Positions 23,042-36,834 of a stretch of 64,000 bases of DNA are shown here, one piece after another. The DNA is from Archilochus colubris (Eukaryota > Chordata > Aves > Apodiformes > Trochilidae), in contig CM041084.1 in assembly GCA_023079485.1 (NCBI GenBank), positions 126,518,292-126,582,291 of the forward strand, given 5' to 3'. A program made the position numbers and the translations under genes. The notes beneath the pieces were generated by a model that saw only the letters and a program-made list of their open reading frames with translations, was not told where the DNA came from and ran no database searches. The number at the start of each line of letters is the position of its first letter. The first letter of the stretch is position 1.

Positions 23042-26000
23042 GACACTAGTATATGGCTTTAAATTTATGCCAAAGGGAAGGAATTCTGCAGTTCTTTTCT
23101 TGTATAGAGGATATGATTTTCATACTATTACAAGGTCTTTGTGGAGTTCTGTTGTCATTATTTTTGGTAAATGATCATAAACTGTTACAGCTCTGTCCAA
23201 TGATACTATTTTTACCAGTACAGGATCATCAGACATTCTTTAATGACCAAAGCAATACAGCTTAAAAGGGTCTCATGTAAGGAAATTACCTTTAAAATCA
23301 ATATATCAGAATAATATTTTTTTCCTTCATGAATACCACCATTCTTTCAATTATTACAGTTGCTAGTGCTATAAAATTACCTTTGAAATATGCCATCATG
23401 TTCTGATTAAAGTCTATTCCTTCAAATATGTTTTGGTGACGGTGGTAATCAAAGTGTTTCCAAAGAGAGTGAGTCCTAAAATTGTTTATGAAAGAAAGAA
23501 CTAGATTCCAGGCCTCATGTAACTTTATTTTTCAAAAGCCACATTTCACATCTGTTTTTGAACTTTTATTATCTATATTATTTTTTATTATTACCTATTT
23601 TAAAATAGCCTCAGTTTATTTTGATTAGGATTAAAATAAAAATCAAAAGTCAGATTGATTAAATTTCCTGGCAGCTGTAATCCTGTGTATACAGAAAGCT
23701 TATTGCACTTATAAAGTGCTATTTGGGATTATTTAATCAATAACTTTTTTCCATAACCAAAGATTATGTTGTTCTTGTTAAGTTATCTAGAAAAAGAGAA
23801 ATTATATTCAAGAAAGGGTAGAGATAAAATATATGCTTTTCCTGCAGTTGAACCACAGGATGTCACTGTTTCTCTTTCACAAGAAACAAACTTCAGATGT
23901 GAAAGTAAACCAGATTCTTCTTAAAACAGCAGAAATGACATAAAAAATACAGAAATTAAATCAGACGTTTCCTTTTGTATGTGTGAGTCAACCTAGGCAA
24001 TGTGTTGCCTATGTAGAATAACAATTTAATATTCAATTTGGTCTCATAATGTACCAAGATTGATATATTTTTGGTACATCCCTCCAGACAGAACTGACAC
24101 ATATCAATATGTCCCATATTGCATAAAGAGTCAGGCAGAGCTGAATAAAGTTCAAGAGAAAGTTAATCTAAGACATTAAAACTTCTTGTAGCCTTCCCTA
24201 TTTAGCACTGAATTTCTAAAATTTAACACCTTTTGCTACCACAAAGCTGGATCTTGACAAACACATGCTGCTGCTTGTGATTTAATATGGTCCTTCTACA
24301 AGATCCTTGGTTTCCTTGGTTCTGTAGGGTTGCCCATCCTAGATACCTCAGTGGGATACTGGAAACTAACTTAGGGATGTTTTAAGAGGTCAGTGTTCTC
24401 CAGGCAGGATTATTCAGGAGTCTCCAAAGGCACTGCAGAATAAAGTTTTTCCACGTGGTCATCTTAATGCTTCCTTTTACCCATGGAATTCTTTCCTCAT
24501 TGCAGTACAGGGGGGAACTCCCTCACTCTTTCCAAATCTCCTTCCAAAGTACCTTGATTTAACCTCCAATCTGGTTCACAAAAACTAAAATGCTGTCTAT
24601 TCACTTACTGTTGCCTGTTGATTCTACTTTTAGTAGAATTTGGGCTCTCTTGGGGAATGGTTTTGTTCTTTCTGATTTTTTTTCTGTATCCTGAGCACAC
24701 TGCTTTCACCTGATATATAATGGATACGTTGAATTAGCATCATCGATTTTTCTCAGATTCTGAAGTTTAGTGGCATTGGTTTTAAGAAATATTGTGTGTG
24801 GGAGACAACTGCTCCCTGCTTTTGCTGGAATAGCTTGTGTAAAATTGAGGTATTCTGGCACAATTTACTCACCTCTCTGATTTCTATCCTCTACTTCTCA
24901 CAGCTTCAGCAAAAGAGACTCTTCTATTTTCGTTCCTTTTGTGGGATGATGACATGTGAAATATATGGAAAATGTGTAGGAAGATTTTTCACAATCGCCA
25001 ATTTCCTCCATGCAACCCACTGAGATCTCAAACTGAATCACACCCCATCTTCTACATGTCTGAAATAATTCCCAGGCTACTCTTTAAAATGGCAGCCAGG
25101 AGTCAGTGAGAGGCAGGGACAGTGACAAGAAGCAGAAGAGTGCAGTACCTGTGGAAATCCTTTTTCTGAAGTCAAGAACTTCAGAAAGGGATCATCTAAC
25201 ATCTCTCTCTGAAGTCTAAAAATTCCTGTTGCTGAAAAATCCTAAAATAATTATGCTTTTAATCTTCATTATAAATAATGAGGGTGCTTTACATGAGTCA
25301 GTCTCACTTCTTCCAAAAAAAAGAGGACTTAGCAGTTTGGGGTGAGAGATTTTGTGGTGGTTAGTGAGGCATATGGCATACAGCATAAGGACCATACTGG
25401 ATGCAACTGAAGACAGCAGCGAAATTCCCACCCACGTCAGCAAATCCAAACCTGGCTGATAAATAGTTTCTTTTTTTTTAGAGAAACCATAATTCAACTG
25501 ATATTGCATTTTATAACTGAACTTTAAAGTGGGAATATGAATGTCACCGGGCTCTCCCATGACAATGGCATCCTTTGTGCCATAGGAACAAATACACTTG
25601 AAAGGTGGGGAAATAAGGGTTTGTAGGACAGGAACCTAAGCCAAATACATAGCGACAAGCATTTGCTAGAAAAAATTCTGCTGTTTTGTGGAATATGAAG
25701 CTGAATTAGGCAGAAGTATCCATAGGCTAGAGGATGGGGATGTGGTACTTTATCTACTGATATGAACTGGCTGAATGAGACATTTGATCCTTGAGTTTCC
25801 CGTTTCCACTAATTGCAATGAAAACTCTCTCAAACACTAAATCTGTGTCCCCACCAGCTCCGTTTGTGCTACCCTAGCAGAGTAACTGGGCATCTGATAG
25901 CAGCATGGATAGACAGATCTTCAATAACGTCAGCAAGGCTGAAAGATGAAGGGGTAGCTGCAGTCATACCGATGGGTGCAGTAACTTTTTGCTTTTTCCA

Positions 26001-27840
26001 AACCATGTGTCAGATTTTACTGTGATCTCAGTGAAAGGAGAATTTTCTCTTGAAGACAAGCCAAAGAAGATCCTATTAGGTAGAAGACAGAGCCCTGTAA
26101 GGAAAGTGAGTGGGTTACAAAGCTCTCCAGTGTCTTCTTTCTAGCAGTATTGATTTTTTTTTTTCTAATTTCTATTTCTCTTTAAATGAATAAAAATAAT
26201 TTGTAGGCCTTAGGACCCTCAGGGACAGTGAAGCCTGCAGCAGATTTAAGCATACTTACAACTTCAAAGTGAACTGGGCTTTCTCTTACAGCAGACAAGC
26301 CAGCATTGCAGTGGAAAAAATTCCAGGGTATTTCTCACTGGAGATGAGCATGGAGAAAATGTACTTGGCTTCCAGCAGAAATAAGGTGGCTTTGAAATGC
26401 TACCTTTTATATATAGGACTTTTGCCTTTAATATCTTCTCAATCCTCTGTTGTCCAGACAGTAACAGCATCAGTCAACACTGAGCTGCAGCATTCAGAAT
26501 CTCTCAAAATTTGGGCAGATGGCACTCTGAGGGCTTGCAGATATGATAACTTCTGGGTTTCATAATCTTAGGGATTTGTGGAGAGCTGTTCTGATTTGAA
26601 GGAACAATTATTATAGGTTTATAGGTTTTTATGTGTTATGACTGAACTAACAGATCCCAGCAGAAATCCATGCCCAGGTGCACCACACGTCTCTCTGCAG
26701 GTTCACCTGATAGTAAATGTGAAGTCTTATCAGTGAGGGAGTATCTGGAGGCATGTGCTTCCTTCTGTGTCATTTACATATTGCTCTGGTAGCGACGCAA
26801 ATTAAGAACTTGGATTGAAACCCCTAAATTTAACTCATAGTCTAGCTGATAATGATGACAGGAAGAAAGATTTCATGGGGTTTTAAGTGGCAGAAGTTGG
26901 AGGGCCAATCCCCCTTTTGTGCAGTTGGAGCAGTGGTACCAACCCTTGGAGGCCACAGGTGCTTGATTGCTGCCTCTGTGGGGAGTTCTGCCTGAACCTC
27001 TGAGACAGAAAATTGGTTTGGCACTGAAGACATGGAGGCACTTCCCAATGTCAGAGGTTTAGTAGCCTAAATACCTCAGGCCCCTCCAAGATAAAGGAGC
27101 AAACGAGGAGAGTAAGTCTAAAAGAATTAGAGGTAGGTGCCAAGTCCCTTCATGACAACACCTATGACTGAGAATTTCATTAATATTTTTTCCCAGCTCC
27201 TTTTTCTCCAATATCAAGACTGTATTGGAGCAGCAGCAGATGTATTATTAAAAAAAAAAAAAAAAAAGCAAAAACCAAAACAACTAAACACCTGACTCCT
27301 GTCAAAATCTATTTGAACAGCTGAAAACTGACATTTCTATTGTAATGAATGGGATCACTTTGAAACTTGGGACAATTAGCAACAAGAACACATTAAACAC
27401 CTTGGTTCATGTCAAAACCCATGGTGAAGCCACACCAATAGTGTCTCATATTTCTGAAGATCAGAACTTCACAGGATTCCTGAAACAAAAAGAGAGCAAA
27501 AGAAAAGGGGAGGAAATAGGTGCCTGGAGACTAATGTCCTTCTTGCTTAAGATAGCAGTTCTCGTTACTATTTTGTGTCACTTTCAGATGTGAACAGTCC
27601 AGCACTCAGTGATATTTTGCTCATATATTTTATGACCTAAATCTCTGTGGGTTCACAAACTGAGGGGTGGATAATGCTTATTTTTAGGTTTGTTATACGT
27701 CATCTTCTAATGTACAAGCTTCTTTGTCATAATTTACAATAAAATCAGCCTAAAACTAACCTAATTTTAGCCATCAGCATTCTTTCAAGGCCTTACCTGC
27801 AACAGCCTCGAAATCTTTAAAAGCAAAATCATTATAATTT
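22921..27840. other. Unique non-coding DNA
   Basis: About 4.9 kb contains no recognisable gene or LINE. The only simple repeat of note is the A18 run at 27250. Frames up to 114 codons (25216-25560 minus) have no recognisable motif. Confidence 0.5.
27250..27267. repeat. Poly(A) run, 18 bp
   Basis: Eighteen consecutive A residues precede an A/C-rich patch (GCAAAAACCAAAACAAC). No processed transcript is recognisable upstream. Confidence 0.88.
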
Positions 27841-28030
27841 TTCCTTTCCTTTCCTTTCCTTTCCTTTCCTTTCCTTTCCTTTCCTTTCCTTTCCTTTCCT
27901 TTCCTTTCCTTTCCTTTCCTTTCCTTTCCTTTCCTTTCCTTTCCTTTCCTTTCCTTTCCTTTCCTTTCCTTTCCTTTCCTTTCCTTTCCTTTCCTTTCCT
28001 TTCCTTTCCTTTCCTTTCCTTTCCTTTCCT
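27841..28030. repeat. Perfect (TTCCT)38 / (AAAGG)n microsatellite
   Basis: The tract holds 190 bp of uninterrupted TTCCT units, 38 copies, with all pyrimidines on the plus strand and all purines on the minus. It abuts the 3' end of a CR1 with no spacer. The minus strand has no stop in some frames, giving artificial KGKER-type pentapeptide repeats that should not be taken as a protein. Perfect purity over this length implies recent expansion or active length instability. True copy number may differ from the assembled value. Confidence 0.98.
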
Positions 28031-28270
28031 AGAATCATCTGGGTTGGAAGGGACCTCAGAGATCATCAAGTCCGACCCTTGATCCACTACTGCCGCGGTT
28101 ACCAGACCATGGCACTGAGAGCCACATCCAGTCTCTTTTTAAATATCTCCAGGGACGGAGAATCCACTACTTCCCTGGGCAACCATTTCCAGTGTTTGAT
28201 CACCCTATCCATAAAGAAATTCTTTCTAATATCCAACCTAAACCTGGCACAACTTGAGAACATGCCATTT
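28031..28270 (-). mobile_element. CR1 LINE 3' end beside the microsatellite, minus strand
   Basis: The element's 3' terminus (AGAATCATCTGGGTTGGAAG on the plus strand) touches the TTCCT repeat. It carries the GTTACCAGACCATGGCACTG block shared with the 14478 and 38458 copies and stops near 28270, after CCTGGCACAACTTGAG. It is therefore about 240 bp long and 5'-truncated. In place of the usual ATTCTATG octamers, the element's tail passes directly into AGGAA units. Confidence 0.93.
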
Positions 28271-31200
28271 CCTTTCCTTTCGGCAGGAAGCCAGGGTGGC
28301 TGTCACTCACATTCACTCGCTTTGTCTGGTTGTGGTGCCAAAACCAATTCAGACTGTGCAAGATCCTTCCTTGGCACCTAGAGATGTTGCCTTTCCTGTA
28401 CACTTGCCTCAATGCCATCTTTTCAGAAAAACAATTCTACTTTCCTCAACAACCAAGCAGAAATTTTTCTTGATCTACTTTCCAACCTCCTCTGCCCAAA
28501 TGTCTGTTTTAAACTTTTCACAGCAAGATTGGCCCACAGGTGGGTGCTACCAGCTGACTTTCCTCATGATGTAGCACTAGCTTATGACTGTTGGTTATAA
28601 TTTGATGACACCATTTGGTTATTATTGTGCCAGAAACAGAAAAAAAGAAAAAAAAAAAAGGAAAAGCGGCAAATCGGCAAATAGAAGAAGGTGAACTCTG
28701 GATGTATTACCTCAGAACTATTCCTTGTTCTTAAAACCACATGCAGCTCCATGTGATTTGTTTTGAAGCATTTAAAAACACAACCAAGTAGAAATTGCTG
28801 AACAAAACATGTTATAATGAGTGTGGGTGTTTCACTGAAGTGAGAGACGTGTTGCATTCTGTTTTGGCTTATGACTAATGCCACATTCTAAGGGACAGGA
28901 AACACATTAAACAGAAGAGAATAAGAAAACTCAGTGGCAACCCTCACTAACCCCAGCTGTGCTCTCTTGGCTCCATAAAGAACGTGGTGATCATAGGCTG
29001 GCAGGGCTGTTGTAGAAAATGAGGTCTGGAACATTTTAAAAACATTTTTGAGTGAATTCTGTTTATTAAACACCACTGAGATCTTTTATATTAATTTTCA
29101 ATCCTTTCAATAACTTGTTTTCCAACAGCACTAAATCACCCACCTCTTCTTCAGATCTTAATTAGGCCATCAATTAGGTAAATCACATCTGCTTGTCCTT
29201 TTTACCATGTACAGTAGCTCTGGATATTTTAGAGTATACATCCATGCTGGCAAAGCAGGATTGGCATTGCTCCCACTGCTATTGCCACCCACCCTCTGTT
29301 TTGCAAGGGTGCACACAGATGCTGCAGGGTTGAGGATCACTTCTGCTGCAAATGAGTTGGGTTTGAACAAGGGAGTTACTCTTGGCTGAAAACCCCTTAG
29401 TCTATGCAAGTATAAACAAAATCAGCAATAAACGTGATCAGTTTGCATGACTGTGTACTTAGCCTAATGATGAAATAGTTGCCTGGGTTTAAATGGCTGC
29501 CAACTGCTGTCACTCTGCATATTCCATATTGTGTACAAGTTTTCCATAACACGGAGAACCAGGCACTGTTTCAAAGAGGATGCAGGTGTGGACTCACACC
29601 TGCCGTGTTAGGAGGATTTCCCTCCTTCAGCCTCTGGGCCCACCATGATGCTGCCAGATGAAGTGCAGTGACATGAAGAGCTCACTCTGGCTTCTCAGTC
29701 ACACATACTGAGCATGGGATGCTGGAGATATCCCTGCAGAGCTGGCACTCAGTCCTGCCTGCAGCCCTGCTGCAACTTGCTCTTGCTGTCATTGTAGGCA
29801 CTCAGCTGTTTCCCTGCCTTGTTTGCAATAGAGCTGAGCCCACCAGGCTCCTTCATGGGTTTATTGATCCTGACAAACTTCACATTCAGTGGCTTAAAGT
29901 TCTGCTGGTGTAGGTGGACACAGGAGATCCTGAATCCTCCTTGGCTGAAAGTCTCTCATCCATCAGGTGGCTTTCAGGTGGGCACAACTGAGGAGATTAT
30001 ATTCAAGTAGATGGAGGCTGCAAAATGTGGCTTTGTGGTTAGAGGTCCTGACTCTTTTGAGTTCCTTACAGATTCATTGTCACTAGGAAAATATAAATAC
30101 GGAGTGAATGTAAAACACAGATACTCAAAATTCTCCTCTCAGAAGGAAATGTACTTATTACACTTCCCACACTTGGAAATTACTAACCTAACATGAAAGG
30201 CAGTGTATAATTGTTCCTTCATAGTTAATTTGCTTGTGGGACATAATAATAGCGTGTATATTACTGAAGAAGCCAGATTTTACAAGTATTCCTATAACAA
30301 CTTAAAACAGTTGGATGAGACATTAAAAAATTATACTACACTTTTCAAAATTAAAAAAAAAATGTTTCTGATTTTAACTTTCAAAAGTTTTAAAAATTAC
30401 TATTATTACAATTGAACCTAAGAATATTTTGCTGCTATGTGTGTGCACTTTGAAGCAGACTACTTATATGAAGTGATTGCTCCTCTGATAGATCCATCTC
30501 ATTTGATGAACAGGATCAAATCCTCTGGTGTACTGTTATGATGCTGTAGTGAAGGAGGGTGCTGTTAGCTGGGGGATCAATGCATCATTTGTTAAAGAAA
30601 TAAGGAATTTGATTCAGTGAGTGGGTTGCAGGCAGAGAAATTATTTCATCATTAGTTTAATGGAATGCAAGTTTAGAGAGTAGGATTGTAGCTTAGTGTA
30701 TACCACAGGGTTCCTCTGCTGGTTAGGCAAGTCACGTAAAACCTTATTTTCATGTGAGGCTCATTAACCTGTCTGCTCCTTGTTTTCTGGATTCCCAGTG
30801 CAAGTTTCTGAAAACCAGGTTAGCAGAGATGCCAAGGGCTCACAAAAGTAGGACTGGTGGATTGGAGCCATGAGAAAAGAAGCTATGGGCTAAAAACATA
30901 CCCACCTTCCATGTTCCCTTGACTAAGATCCACACCCCACATTCATCTGGCCCTGAGTATGTTAGGGAACATCTGAGGCATAACCCAATTTCTCTTTCTG
31001 AGGCAAAAGAATGACACACATATGACATATGCCAATCACCTCAGTTCCTCATCTTCCAGAAAACAACAGGAGATATTGCTATGAGGGAATGAGCTCCACT
31101 ATGAGATGCAGTACACTAATGGTTCCAGGGTTCATGCAAGAATAATTTGGGAAATTAATTCACCTCTCATTTTTTACTATGTTTTCTTCTCTATTGATAC

Positions 31201-32469
31201 CCTGCCCCAGTCTTCCTACACATCTTTTGAGATGGAAAGGATCATGGGAACACAAATCACACACGGTGGAAAAATTACTGACAGCTGATATGGCATCAAA
31301 ATTGCTTTTCCTTCCTCTCCTTTTGGCAAAGGAAATACATTCCCAGCAATCCTTATGTGTCTTGGGAGGAGACCATGAGCACCCTGGGAGCATCTGCCTA
31401 TGGGGAGGTCTGGCTGCCAGGCTCAGGACTGGCTCAATGGCACAGCATCCTCAGATGGTCCCTTCCTTTGGTGACACACAAATGCAGAGATGTTGCCTTC
31501 TCTGACTGCTGTACTCAATTGTTCACTGCCTTCTTGTGGTCATGTAAGTGAGAAGCTCCTCCAAGAATTAGCTCTTCCCTCTAGTATTAAATAACTCTAT
31601 ATTAATAGTTGGAAAAATCAGGTCTATACATAAGATTCCCACAAGTGCTACAGTGTCTTGTAACACCCTTCCTTCACTAACTAGCTGTATGCCCAAAACT
31701 TTTTCATTCCTTGCCTCAGTATGTACTGTACTTTCCAAATGCTAGTGGTTATGAGTTGCAGAAAACCAAAATGTTTCTCCAGCCCAGCTGCTTGAGTCCT
31801 CCAGAGGTTTTTTCCTGGCCTGTCTCAGCTGCAGAAGGGAAGACTGCCTCTTCTTTAAATTCCCAGATGAGTCACGATAAAAATAGTGTGGCACTTGTGT
31901 TTCTTCTAATGCACCTGCAGTATCATCTGTCTCCCAGCTACGAAGCTGCAAATTTCTGCACTTATCTGTCTGTAAGTTAAGATGCTTATAACTCTGCCAG
32001 AATAAAACATGTATACAACTCTGCAAACTCTGCAGAAACTGTGTAGAGAGACAGGAAAAAGTGTTTGTCCTGAACAGTCCTGAGTGATGGGGAAAACATG
32101 TAATGTTATATAAGATATTTAGCTTCACATTATTGGTTTTAGACTTAGAATAATGTGATTTAAAAATTATTAGGCCAGTTTCCAAAATATTTTTTGCTCT
32201 TACAATGTTTGTTCCACAGTAACAAATTCGCTTCAGTTCTTTTCTTTTTTTTAACTACGTTGTAGATCTGATTTGTCAGTGTTAGTTCTAGTTCCAACTC
32301 CATTAAAGTATTTAATTATAATTCCTATAATATTAAAAATTAATTTCAGTCCATTGTGTCACAGTAAGACATTAGCCTGGAATATGTTTATTTAAAATTA
32401 ATAAATATATAAATGCTGAATTTTTTATTGCGTGTGATTATGTCTAGTCAGGGATACCACTCAACCTTG
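28271..32469. other. Unique non-coding DNA
   Basis: About 4.2 kb has no gene that I can support. It includes a purine-rich GAAAAAAAAAAAAGGAAAAG patch near 28640 and a possible MIR piece near 30020. A 147-codon minus-strand frame at 31742-32185 has no recognisable domain. Confidence 0.5.
30018..30085 (+). mobile_element. Possible MIR 5' (tRNA-like) piece
   Basis: TTTGTGGTTAGAGGTCCTGA then CTCTTTTGAGTTC resembles the tRNA-like head of MIR (TAGTGGTTAAGAGCACGGAC, TCTGGAGCC). The A-box portion is the strongest part. The downstream B box is decayed. Chance similarity cannot be excluded. Confidence 0.35.
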
Positions 32470-32660
32470 TTCTTGTGCTTCTGCCATCCCTGCAGGGCTC
32501 AGCCTGCTGCTTGTGGTTCTGTTCTGGTTCTGACAGATTTGTGCAGCTCTCTCCCTGGACCCATTAACAAGCTGCATAGCTTCACTTCAGATGCACAGCT
32601 TTTGCTTCTAGTGCTACATCTTGCTAACTTAAATGACTTGCTGGTTCTAGGACATATTCT
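32470..32660 (+). mobile_element. Possible second L2-like reverse-transcriptase relic
   Basis: CCCTGCAGGGCTCAG at 32488-32502 falls where L2-type LINEs encode the PQGS motif of the reverse transcriptase. About 80 bp later a frame reads LHSFTSDAQLLLL, positioned like the family's FxxYADDTQLYLS catalytic block with the two aspartates decayed. The spacing and order suit an ancient L2 ORF2. Stops and substitutions are numerous, and no copy in the window supports it independently. Confidence 0.42.
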
Positions 32661-33806
32661 GAACACATCTTCAAAACCATTGTAAATTACTTTGGAGCCT
32701 AAACCTAATGGAAAATGAAAAAAGAGTTGAAAATTTTGAAAATTTATTTCTTCATTTGTCTTCTAGGAAATCATAATCCTTGTGTCAATGTCTCACGTTC
32801 AGTTATTAAATCTTGATTCATGTGGAGCCACTCAATGGTGGATTCAGTAAGTGCAGATCCTGCTTACATAAACAAAGACTCAAGGGGAAAAAAAGCAGCA
32901 AAAAGCAGCTTTGGGAGCACTTTACATGTATGTCACGATCTCACAATCTCCTCCAAGTTAACAAATTGCATTATAGAACTCTGTTTGGTAATTATTGCAT
33001 TCATACTTCAGAAGTAAGACCCAGGCATTATGGTTGGTTGGAATTCATCTGAATAAATAGCAGTTTGCCACATTCTTAACAAAAACATTATTCATTAGAA
33101 CTATTACGTATTAGCAGCACTGAATAACATTTGGCAATTGCTTTGGGTATACATTACTAAAAGGTCCATAGACGCATACAAATCGCTTGGTGTGCTAATA
33201 TAAAGCAGGGGCAGTAATGAAATAGTAGAGTAAGTATTAAGCTCCAGGACTGCAGTTTTATTCTGCAAAATGTTCCTTTTGCAATTTGTAAACATCTTAG
33301 AAACTTGAATGTTTTTCAGCTTTTTAATGACTGTTAGTCGTAAGGCTTGATTTGTATTTGCTGCAGGACCTGCCTACCCCTTTCCTTCTGCAAAGAGCAT
33401 TAGTCTCAGGCTGAGTTTGTCAAATGATTTTCAGGCATGACAGCAATAACCCCTAAAGCCTCTGAGATTTTTTAAACACAGATTCCTGCAGGCAGCTATC
33501 ATAAAAAGACACTTTGAAGAAAGTAGCCAAATGGGTGCTATGGCTAGTAGTGCTGACTGGTAGGGCAGTAGCAAGTGCATAGGAGTGATGGGAAACTTTA
33601 TTGGCAGCTCTTTAAAGAGAAATGGCATCTCTTCAAACCACGTGTGACCTGCCTCTGCCCCTGTGCATGGCTCTGAATTGCTCAGAAAAGAGAAGACACT
33701 TTTAATGAGCCCCTAAATGACTGCTCTTAGAAGAAGCTTATGTTTTATCCCACTCAGAAGAAGCGTAGTCCAGAAAAATGCAGTTTTGTGGCTTGGGCTT
33801 TTGGAA

Positions 33807-33903
33807 TTTTTTTGTTTTGTTTTTTTGGTGTTTTTTTTGGTTGGGTTTTTTTTTGTTTGCTTGTTTGTTTGTTTTTAATTTGGTTTTGGTTTTTTGTTTT
33901 TTT
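33807..33903. repeat. G/T-rich low-complexity tract
   Basis: Ninety-seven bases are almost entirely T and G, with one C at 33860 and AA at 33877-33878. It includes a small GTTTGTTTGTTT tetranucleotide run. The tract is similar in character to those at 8026 and 62177. Confidence 0.9.
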
Positions 33904-36834
33904 CCCTGTATCATATGAAAATATAATTTCACAAAAATATTTTTACACACAAAAAATCTGGGATCTCATTATAGTATCTGGACACTTCTGGACCTACACA
34001 GAATCTAACTAGAATTGATGCTGGGAGATGGTTCTACTCCCCTAAAGGACACAAAAAGCTAGACACACCTCCACAAAGGTGTTGGAAGTGCTGGACTTCC
34101 AACAGGGAAGAAGATGAATTTGTTACCTCATGTTCTAGTTTTATGGCTTATGACTCCAGTCTAACCACTGAAATCTGCAAATAATCTATTAACCAAATAA
34201 AGTCTTCTTCCTCTATTGGAATATAAATAATTTCCAAAGTATCTGCTTCCATTTCTCTCAAAATCTGGAGGTTATGTTGCAGCTACTTTAAGGCAGAAAT
34301 AAAGCTCAAGAGTCATAGATTGGTATACATGTTACCCATAACTGTGACAATGTATGGGAAATGAGCCTGTAATAGAGCCAACTCCAAAAGTTGGAAGGAA
34401 CAATATATACCTTCTGCAATGGGAGAGGACTTGAGTGCTTCTTCTTGTGCTATCCCTTTTAAAATATTTTGTAGAATACTAAGACAACAGTAAGCCTTAA
34501 CCTGATTTCTGATTCATTGATGAGATGGTATTTTTGAGTGTGGGGAATGACTAAAGCAGGGAACATGGAAGAAAAGTGTAACTGCACCCATTTGTTTCTT
34601 GTCTTATGGGTGATGATAGTCTGCAGACATGGACCTGCATGGACAAAATGCCAAAGAACAAATTTGATCAGTGAGTACTTTTCCTCTGGTATTTGCAACA
34701 TTCTTTCTAATATCTGGTAAGATGTTTCAGGACAGCCAAGAATTCCCCATTCCTAAAGCCGATTTGCCATCAGATCTTCAGTGTCTCCAGACCAGTTCAA
34801 AGGCCATCAGTCATCAAATAGATAACATTTATCACAAATACTTCCTCCTTTATATTGGAAGTTACAATTTGCTCTTACCATCAGCTGAATACATGGCAAA
34901 TGAATTGTGTCTGCGTGCATTGCTGTAATTCCTTGATTCATCTTTCTTGTTTGCTTGCCATCAGCATTTTAGGACAGTGTCTATCAGAACCCAGAAATTC
35001 ACATTTCACATGGGGTTAAGAAGTATTTTTATAAGGTTGTGGTAACAGAAGACACTTACTTAGCCTTGAGAGAAAACACATTAGTTCCACAGCAGAAGAG
35101 CAATCATAAAGGAACGGGGGTGTGAGGGAGACTTGTAATTTATTGCCTCTAAGCATCTACTGTGAACTGAAATTAGCACATTCTTATTATGGTTTCCAGT
35201 GATGAAGTATTTAATTATTGGGAATAGCACCAGCTAACTATATTTTAGAAATGGATGTAAACTTGCCTTCTGTGTTTAAATTATTTGAATGACTTTTTGC
35301 TTTCTAGCAGTCAATTTTAGGAAAAAAGAACCTATGGTTAAAGGCTGGCTTGCTCAGTTCTTCACAGGAAGCCAGTGGCTTCACCTGAATTTTGCAATAG
35401 CATTATTCATCTCTTATTCACATGTCCAGTATTATTCACTCTTTTAAGGTTAAGCCATGGAATCAACAAAACATGTTTTAAATGCACCCATGAACAGAAT
35501 ACCTTCACTGCTTCTTGAAAAGGGGAAAGAGGGAAAGTGATGGTTCAGAGACTGCCCTTCACTTCAGAGTGCTCTTTGGCACATGGATACACAAAGCAAA
35601 TCCATGACACAAAGCTTAACTCTTGTTCCATAGGTACACTTGGGTAAGCAGCCTGGGAGGAGTACAGGTCAGAGCAGCTTCCAACTACAGCTGGCAAAGC
35701 CCTTGCTCATCTTTTCTTAGTGGGGATTAATGTGCTGCTCTGAGCAGGAGCTTGACCCTTGGAGCCTCTGCCTCTGCTTGTTCAGTAGAACAACATGTGG
35801 GAAAATAGAAGGCTTCCCTTGCTCTCCTAGGTTATAGGGCAGTAAAAATGTTAAAAGACGTGTGGATTTTTCTGACAACTGAGACTGATAATTACTGCTC
35901 TGGGATCCTTTTTTATTTAACAAATTAAATAGCAAATAAAATGCCATTCATCCTATTAGATAGTCTTTATTATATAATATTGTCAAAATGCAGACATTGG
36001 AGATCACATAACTGAAGTGTAGACATTTGGAAAATGCTGAGAATCCTGGAGTTTCCTTTACAGGAATGCTAGTTGCACACATCTATATACAGTAAAGTTG
36101 CTGATAGGCAATTTCATAGCATATATAGAACATCACTGCTGAAAGAGTGGCAACCATGTAGAGAGTGAACAAGCCAGTGAGTGTATTTTTTCTCACTGTA
36201 CTGTGAAGCTAAACAAAGAGCATTGTGCTGCATTGACTTGAAAAGACTCTGGGTTATATAATAAAAACTATATTTACTGAGTTTCAGGTTAACATGGAGC
36301 ACCTGAAGAAAAGAATGATCACAGGGTTTCTCTCTTTTAACTGTAGGTAAGAGGGGAGTAAAGAGAAGGAACTATTCATGCTTTTAGCTTGAATATCATT
36401 GAATTTAATGAAATGAGTGGCTAAAACCTCACACAACGCATTGAAGATACAAAGGTAACTTCTACTCTGTTGGTATGAATGATAAACCAGCCAGAAAATG
36501 TATATAGATTTTGTAACAAGTAAATAAGTCATCATTACAGTAGCACTGGTCTGTTTGGCCAAATAAATCAAAATATTAGGGCAAATTTACTATGCAAAAA
36601 TACTTCAAGTTATAACTGAACATGTAACAACTGAATCGAGCTACTGTGGAACAGTTTCGAAGATATCACCACCAATTTACAAGATTACAATAAATAACAT
36701 GACATATTTTTGCAAGACAGCAGAGTTAGCCTTTCCTTAGTTTTGTTTTATATGCTTGTGTAAATGTAAATATGATGCCAGAAAACACCTCTCTGAAGTA
36801 CCCTTTGATATTCAGCTCAAAGCAGACAAATAAT

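Noticed and set aside
27785..28087. 100-codon frame of repeated KERKG residues
   Set aside because: It is a direct translation of the AAAGG microsatellite and a bit of CR1, not a protein gene.
30670..30790. Possible additional MIR (TTAGGCAAGTCACGTAAAACC resembling TTGGGCAAGTCACTTAACC)
   Set aside because: Only one short block matches and the flanks do not follow the MIR order.
31742..32185. 147-codon minus-strand frame
   Set aside because: No motif, signal peptide or repeat is recognised. A frame of this length is expected occasionally by chance in 128 kb of six-frame sequence.
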